Source of the DNA: Acidimicrobiales bacterium
GTDB taxonomy: Bacteria > Actinomycetota > Acidimicrobiia > Acidimicrobiales > Poriferisodalaceae
Direction of reading: 5' to 3'
NCBI GenBank assembly: GCA_020439485.1
Contig: JAGQSP010000010.1
Coordinates: forward strand, 1 to 25,581
DNA length: 25,581 nt
This document shows positions 22,604-25,581 of the stretch, in pieces. The position numbers and the translations under genes were made by a program. How positions within the stretch are numbered: position 1 is the first letter of the stretch; each line of letters begins with the position of its first letter. The notes under the pieces are model-generated. The model saw only the letters and a program-made list of their open reading frames with translations, had not been told where the DNA came from and searched no databases.

Positions 22604-25287
22604 GGTTCAAGCGAGTAGAAGCCGAGGCCTTCGGCCCGCTCACGTCCGCGGCACTGGAATTCTCCGAGGGGCTGAACGTCGTATGGGGCCCCAACGAGGC
22701 CGCCAAATCGTCGTGGCACGGTGCCATGTATGCGGCCTTGTGCGGGCGCCGCCGTGGGCGGGGCGCATCGGTTCGCGACGAGGGATTCCGCAAGCGCCAC
22801 CAGCCTTGGGATGGCGATGCCTGGGCGGTCGGCGCCGTGATCGAGCTCGACGACGGCCGCTCCATCAGGCTGGCTCACGACCTGGCCAACAAGCGCTCAG
22901 ATGTCATCGACGCCCAGCTGGGACGTCCAGTCGCCGATGACATCGTTCACGATGGCGGCCCCGACGGTGCCCTGTGGCTCGGTCTCGACCGCACGACGTT
23001 TCTGGCCACAGCGTGTGTCAGGCAGGCCGACATCGCGGCGGTGGTCGACGACCCCGACGGCATTCGCGACCTCATGCAGAAGGCGGCGTCCACACTCGGC
23101 GGCGAGGTCACCGCGGCACAGGCCATCGACAGCCTCACCAGCTTTCGGCGAGAGGCGGTGGGCCTCGATCGCGCCAACGCGGTCAAGCCGCTCCGAAAGG
23201 CGGTCGAGGCCGTTGCCGAAGCCGAGGCACAACTCGACGCCGTTCGCGTCGCCCACGACGACTACCTGCGCCTGCTCGCCGAAGCAGACAGGGCGGCCGC
23301 TCGCGTCGATGCGTGCCGGGCCGATCTGGCGTCTGCACGTCGACTCGTTCGATACGAACAGGCCAAGCGGGTGGTGGCCGACGCGGCTGCCGTCAGCCGC
23401 CTTGCCGAGCGGCTCGGCGACGCCGAGGTCTCGGGCCCTGCCATCGACGACGCTCGCCTCGACGATCTCAACACCCTCGTAGCCAGGTGGCGGTCGGTCG
23501 AGTGGCCGAGTGCCTTCGAGGGCCCTTCGCTCGAAAGCATCATCGCCGAGATCGAGGCCATGCCGCCCGAGCCTTCGGGCCCAACCGAGCCTGCTCCGCA
23601 GGTCTTGGCCGCGGCGCAAGCACTCCATCAGGCCCGCAGCTCGCTGGCAGCGCTTCCCGAGGTTCCGCCCGTCGTAGGAGCCGAGGTCGAGCTTCTCGAA
23701 GAGGCCGAGCGACGCGCGGTTTTGGTCAGATCACCCGAGCCCACCGACGGTGGCGCACGCGCAGCGCTCGACGCTGCTCGCTTGGCGCTCGCAGATCGAC
23801 GTCGCCACGAATCTCGCCGGCGCGTGGTTCTCGGGGCCGCAGCACTCGGCGCCGTGGGCGGCGTTGCCGCTGCAGGCCTGGGCTATTCGGTCATCGGTTT
23901 GGTCGCGGTCGTGGCCGCCATCGCTCTGGCCGTGGTGGTCTTCGGTCTGGGTGGCGGGTCTGACGGGCACGATGTCGCGGCCCTCGAAGCCGAAGTTGCC
24001 GCCTTCGACGAACGAATCCAGGCCCACAGGCTTCAGGTGCTGGAGGCGGCCGAGTGGCTGTCGAAGCGCGGATTTGTCGCAGACCCCGTGGATATCCGTC
24101 ACCAGGCGTTCGCTCGCTCCGCGGCCGACTCAGAACGCGAGCGCTGGGCCCAAAGGGCCGACGAGCTTCGTCACGCCGAGCAACAAGCGATCGACGAGCT
24201 TCGTTCGGCCCTGATCGACGAGGGGATCTCGGTCGTCGATATCGACGATTCGCTCAGCCGCTACCTCGACGCGGTGCACGCCAACTCCCAGGTCACGAAG
24301 GCTCGCGAACGGCTTGGGCTGCTGGTCGAGCAGCGCCGTGAGCGACAGCGCGAGCAGCAGGTTCTGCACCGGTTCGAGTCTCTGGTCGACGAGGTTCGTC
24401 GGGCCGTCTTGGAGTTCCGGCCCCAGTTTCGCTCTGACACCCACCAGGGCTGGGGTGCCGAGTTGATCGACGTGGTCGACCAGCTGCGGGCCGCGCAGCG
24501 CGATCGCTCCGAGCTCGCCGGTGTACGGGCCAGGCTCGAGACGTTGCTACAGGGCAGGTCGGTGGCCGACGTCGAAGCCGCTGCCAACGAAGCTCGCGAG
24601 GTCCTGAACCAGCTCGACATGGGCTCCAACGCCGGGGCTGCCGACCGCATCGATCTAGACGAGCTCGGCCGAAGGCTCACCGATGCCGAGAAGACTCACT
24701 CCGAGCTTGGTGGTCGGCTCCGGTCCATCGACGGCGCGTCGGTCGATGTTGCCGGTGCCGAGGCATCCGTGGCCGAGGCCCGGCGCGAGCTGCAGAGGGT
24801 GCGGACGCTCGCCGACGTTCTCGACTACACCGTCGAGCATCTGGCCAAGGCCGAGTCCGAGGCCTTTCGCAGGGTGGCACCGCTCGTCGCCGAGAACGTC
24901 ACCGAACACATCGCAAAGGTCACCAACGGTCGATACGTCGAGGCGCTGGTCGACCCCGAGGCGCTCGAGGTGACCGTTCGCGATGCGTCTGGTCGCTACC
25001 GGCCTGCGGGGGCTTTGTCGCACGGCACGACCGAGCAGATCTTCCTGCTGCTCAGACTGGCGATGGTGAAGGTGCTCACCAAGCCAGACGAGACGTGTCC
25101 TGTGCTCGTCGACGATGCGACTGTTCACGCCGACGACTCTCGAACCGAGGCCTTGCTCTCGCTGCTGCACGATGCATCGGCCGAACGTCAGATTGTCGTG
25201 TTCACCCAGGAGACCGCCGTGCTCGACTGGGCTCGGCGCAACCTGGGCCAGCGCGACAAGGTGATCGAGCTACTTGCCGCCAGCTGA
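22600..25287 (+). CDS. YhaN/SbcC-like coiled-coil ATPase with membrane hairpin
   Basis: The 895-residue protein is built like a Rad50/SbcC-type ATPase: N-terminal half-ATPase (about 1-180), coiled coil (about 195-405), apex, coiled coil (about 460-750) and C-terminal half-ATPase. Walker A reads GPNEAAKS (30-37), with Ala35 where Gly precedes the Lys in most P-loops. The Q-loop is near Q142 (VRQADIA). The signature is LSHGTTEQ (807-814). Walker B is PVLVDDA (834-840), with Asp at the second acidic position. The switch segment is VFTQE (867-871), where His is usual. At the apex, residues about 409-450 form two hydrophobic segments, and no CxxC zinc hook is present. It starts at GTG 22600, overlapping the phosphoesterase stop, so the pair is a YhaO/YhaN-type nuclease complex, probably membrane tethered. 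It overlaps the convergent minus-strand gene by 18 bases. Confidence 0.88.
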   Translation: MRFKRVEAEAFGPLTSAALEFSEGLNVVWGPNEAAKSSWHGAMYAALCGRRRGRGASVRDEGFRKRHQPWDGDAWAVGAVIELDDGRSIRLAHDLANKRSDVIDAQLGRPVADDIVHDGGPDGALWLGLDRTTFLATACVRQADIAAVVDDPDGIRDLMQKAASTLGGEVTAAQAIDSLTSFRREAVGLDRANAVKPLRKAVEAVAEAEAQLDAVRVAHDDYLRLLAEADRAAARVDACRADLASARRLVRYEQAKRVVADAAAVSRLAERLGDAEVSGPAIDDARLDDLNTLVARWRSVEWPSAFEGPSLESIIAEIEAMPPEPSGPTEPAPQVLAAAQALHQARSSLAALPEVPPVVGAEVELLEEAERRAVLVRSPEPTDGGARAALDAARLALADRRRHESRRRVVLGAAALGAVGGVAAAGLGYSVIGLVAVVAAIALAVVVFGLGGGSDGHDVAALEAEVAAFDERIQAHRLQVLEAAEWLSKRGFVADPVDIRHQAFARSAADSERERWAQRADELRHAEQQAIDELRSALIDEGISVVDIDDSLSRYLDAVHANSQVTKARERLGLLVEQRRERQREQQVLHRFESLVDEVRRAVLEFRPQFRSDTHQGWGAELIDVVDQLRAAQRDRSELAGVRARLETLLQGRSVADVEAAANEAREVLNQLDMGSNAGAADRIDLDELGRRLTDAEKTHSELGGRLRSIDGASVDVAGAEASVAEARRELQRVRTLADVLDYTVEHLAKAESEAFRRVAPLVAENVTEHIAKVTNGRYVEALVDPEALEVTVRDASGRYRPAGALSHGTTEQIFLLLRLAMVKVLTKPDETCPVLVDDATVHADDSRTEALLSLLHDASAERQIVVFTQETAVLDWARRNLGQRDKVIELLAAS

Positions 25288-25581
25288 AGGCGTTTTGTCA
25301 GGCTTGACGTCCATTCCCGGAAGCCCGCGCCTTGCCTTGCTCTTCTTGATGTCTCTCACCACCAGGAAGGCCAGCCCACCGAGGGCTACCACGATCACCC
25401 AGAAGGTGGCGACCTGGGCCGAACCGCCGCGGTCGCCGGCGTCCTCGGGAGGTTTGCCGGCCCCGGGGCGCGGCCCCAGTATCGACCCGACCCCGTCGGC
25501 CGACGGCACGGTCGTCGTCGTCACCACGGTTTGGTCGGTCTGATCGGGCGTTTGGGTCTCTTGGGCGCCGGCGACCGACTG
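25270..25581 (-). CDS. Small single-pass membrane protein, 5' partial
   Basis: The minus-strand frame is open from the window edge (25581) to TAG at 25272-25270, giving 103 visible residues and no start. It begins QSVAGAQETQTPDQTDQ; AGA before QE looks like a signal peptidase I site, so the missing part may be little more than a signal peptide. A Thr/Pro/Gly-rich extracytoplasmic stretch follows, then one TM segment (ATFWVIVVALGGLAFLVV) and a basic cytoplasmic tail (RDIKKSKARRG). No family is recognised. GTG at 25527 could be an internal start, but the open upstream frame and the signal-like sequence argue against it. The last 18 bases overlap the end of the ATPase gene on the plus strand. 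Confidence 0.6.
   Translation of the reverse strand, partial: QSVAGAQETQTPDQTDQTVVTTTTVPSADGVGSILGPRPGAGKPPEDAGDRGGSAQVATFWVIVVALGGLAFLVVRDIKKSKARRGLPGMDVKPDKTPSAGGK

Noticed and set aside
1-25581. CRISPR arrays, tRNA/rRNA genes, insertion sequences, prophage or defence islands
   Set aside because: Read through by eye, the window shows no regularly spaced repeats, transposase or integrase motifs, RNA gene signatures or sharp composition shift.

Overview
The window is about 25.6 kb of GC-rich, gene-dense chromosomal DNA. It holds sixteen protein-coding genes, two of them cut by the window edges, and no gene-free stretch over about 105 bases. I saw no rRNA, tRNA, CRISPR array, insertion sequence or phage gene. 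Gene content suggests a high-GC actinobacterium, possibly of the class Acidimicrobiia: a HelD-type RNA polymerase recycling ATPase, a full-length Lhr helicase joined to a Nei2-type glycosylase (the order seen in mycobacteria), a PPOX/F420-type flavoprotein, threonine-rich extracytoplasmic linkers and TANNNT -10 boxes a few bases from start codons. The class-level assignment is inference.

Left part (1-9.7 kb): the 3' part of helD converges on a two-domain VOC protein (minus strand). A small tandem duplication lies at their 3' ends. A divergent intergenic region with two palindromes separates the VOC gene from a membrane protein built as a duplicated '2 TM + PH-like' unit. Next comes a 1494-residue Lhr helicase whose end overlaps a Fpg/Nei glycosylase gene, forming a repair operon. 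A minus-strand operon follows: ABC ATPase, FtsX-like permease and PPOX-family protein.

Middle (13.1-19.3 kb): a 1175-residue zinc-ribbon / class III cyclase / AAA ATPase / TPR protein is divergent from the ABC operon, and its -10 box suggests a leaderless transcript. It is followed by a 3-hydroxyacyl-CoA dehydrogenase, a translationally coupled HAD hydrolase and an ACAD10/11-like (LvaA-like) phosphotransferase. This trio resembles the HAD-kinase-acyl-CoA dehydrogenase logic of 4-hydroxy acid catabolism.

Right part (19.3-25.6 kb): a two-TM Thr/Ser-rich membrane protein sits 5 bases before a membrane-anchored HtrA protease. Then a YhaO/SbcD-like phosphoesterase overlaps by 4 bases a YhaN/SbcC-like ATPase. 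The ATPase has a hydrophobic hairpin where Rad50/SbcC carry a zinc hook, and unusual ATP-site residues. A partial minus-strand small membrane protein closes the window.

Most of the window is recognisable housekeeping or accessory material. The observations most worth pursuing are the YhaO/YhaN-like pair with its membrane hairpin and the dehydrogenase-HAD-kinase cluster. I did not find a clearly new defence or mobile system.
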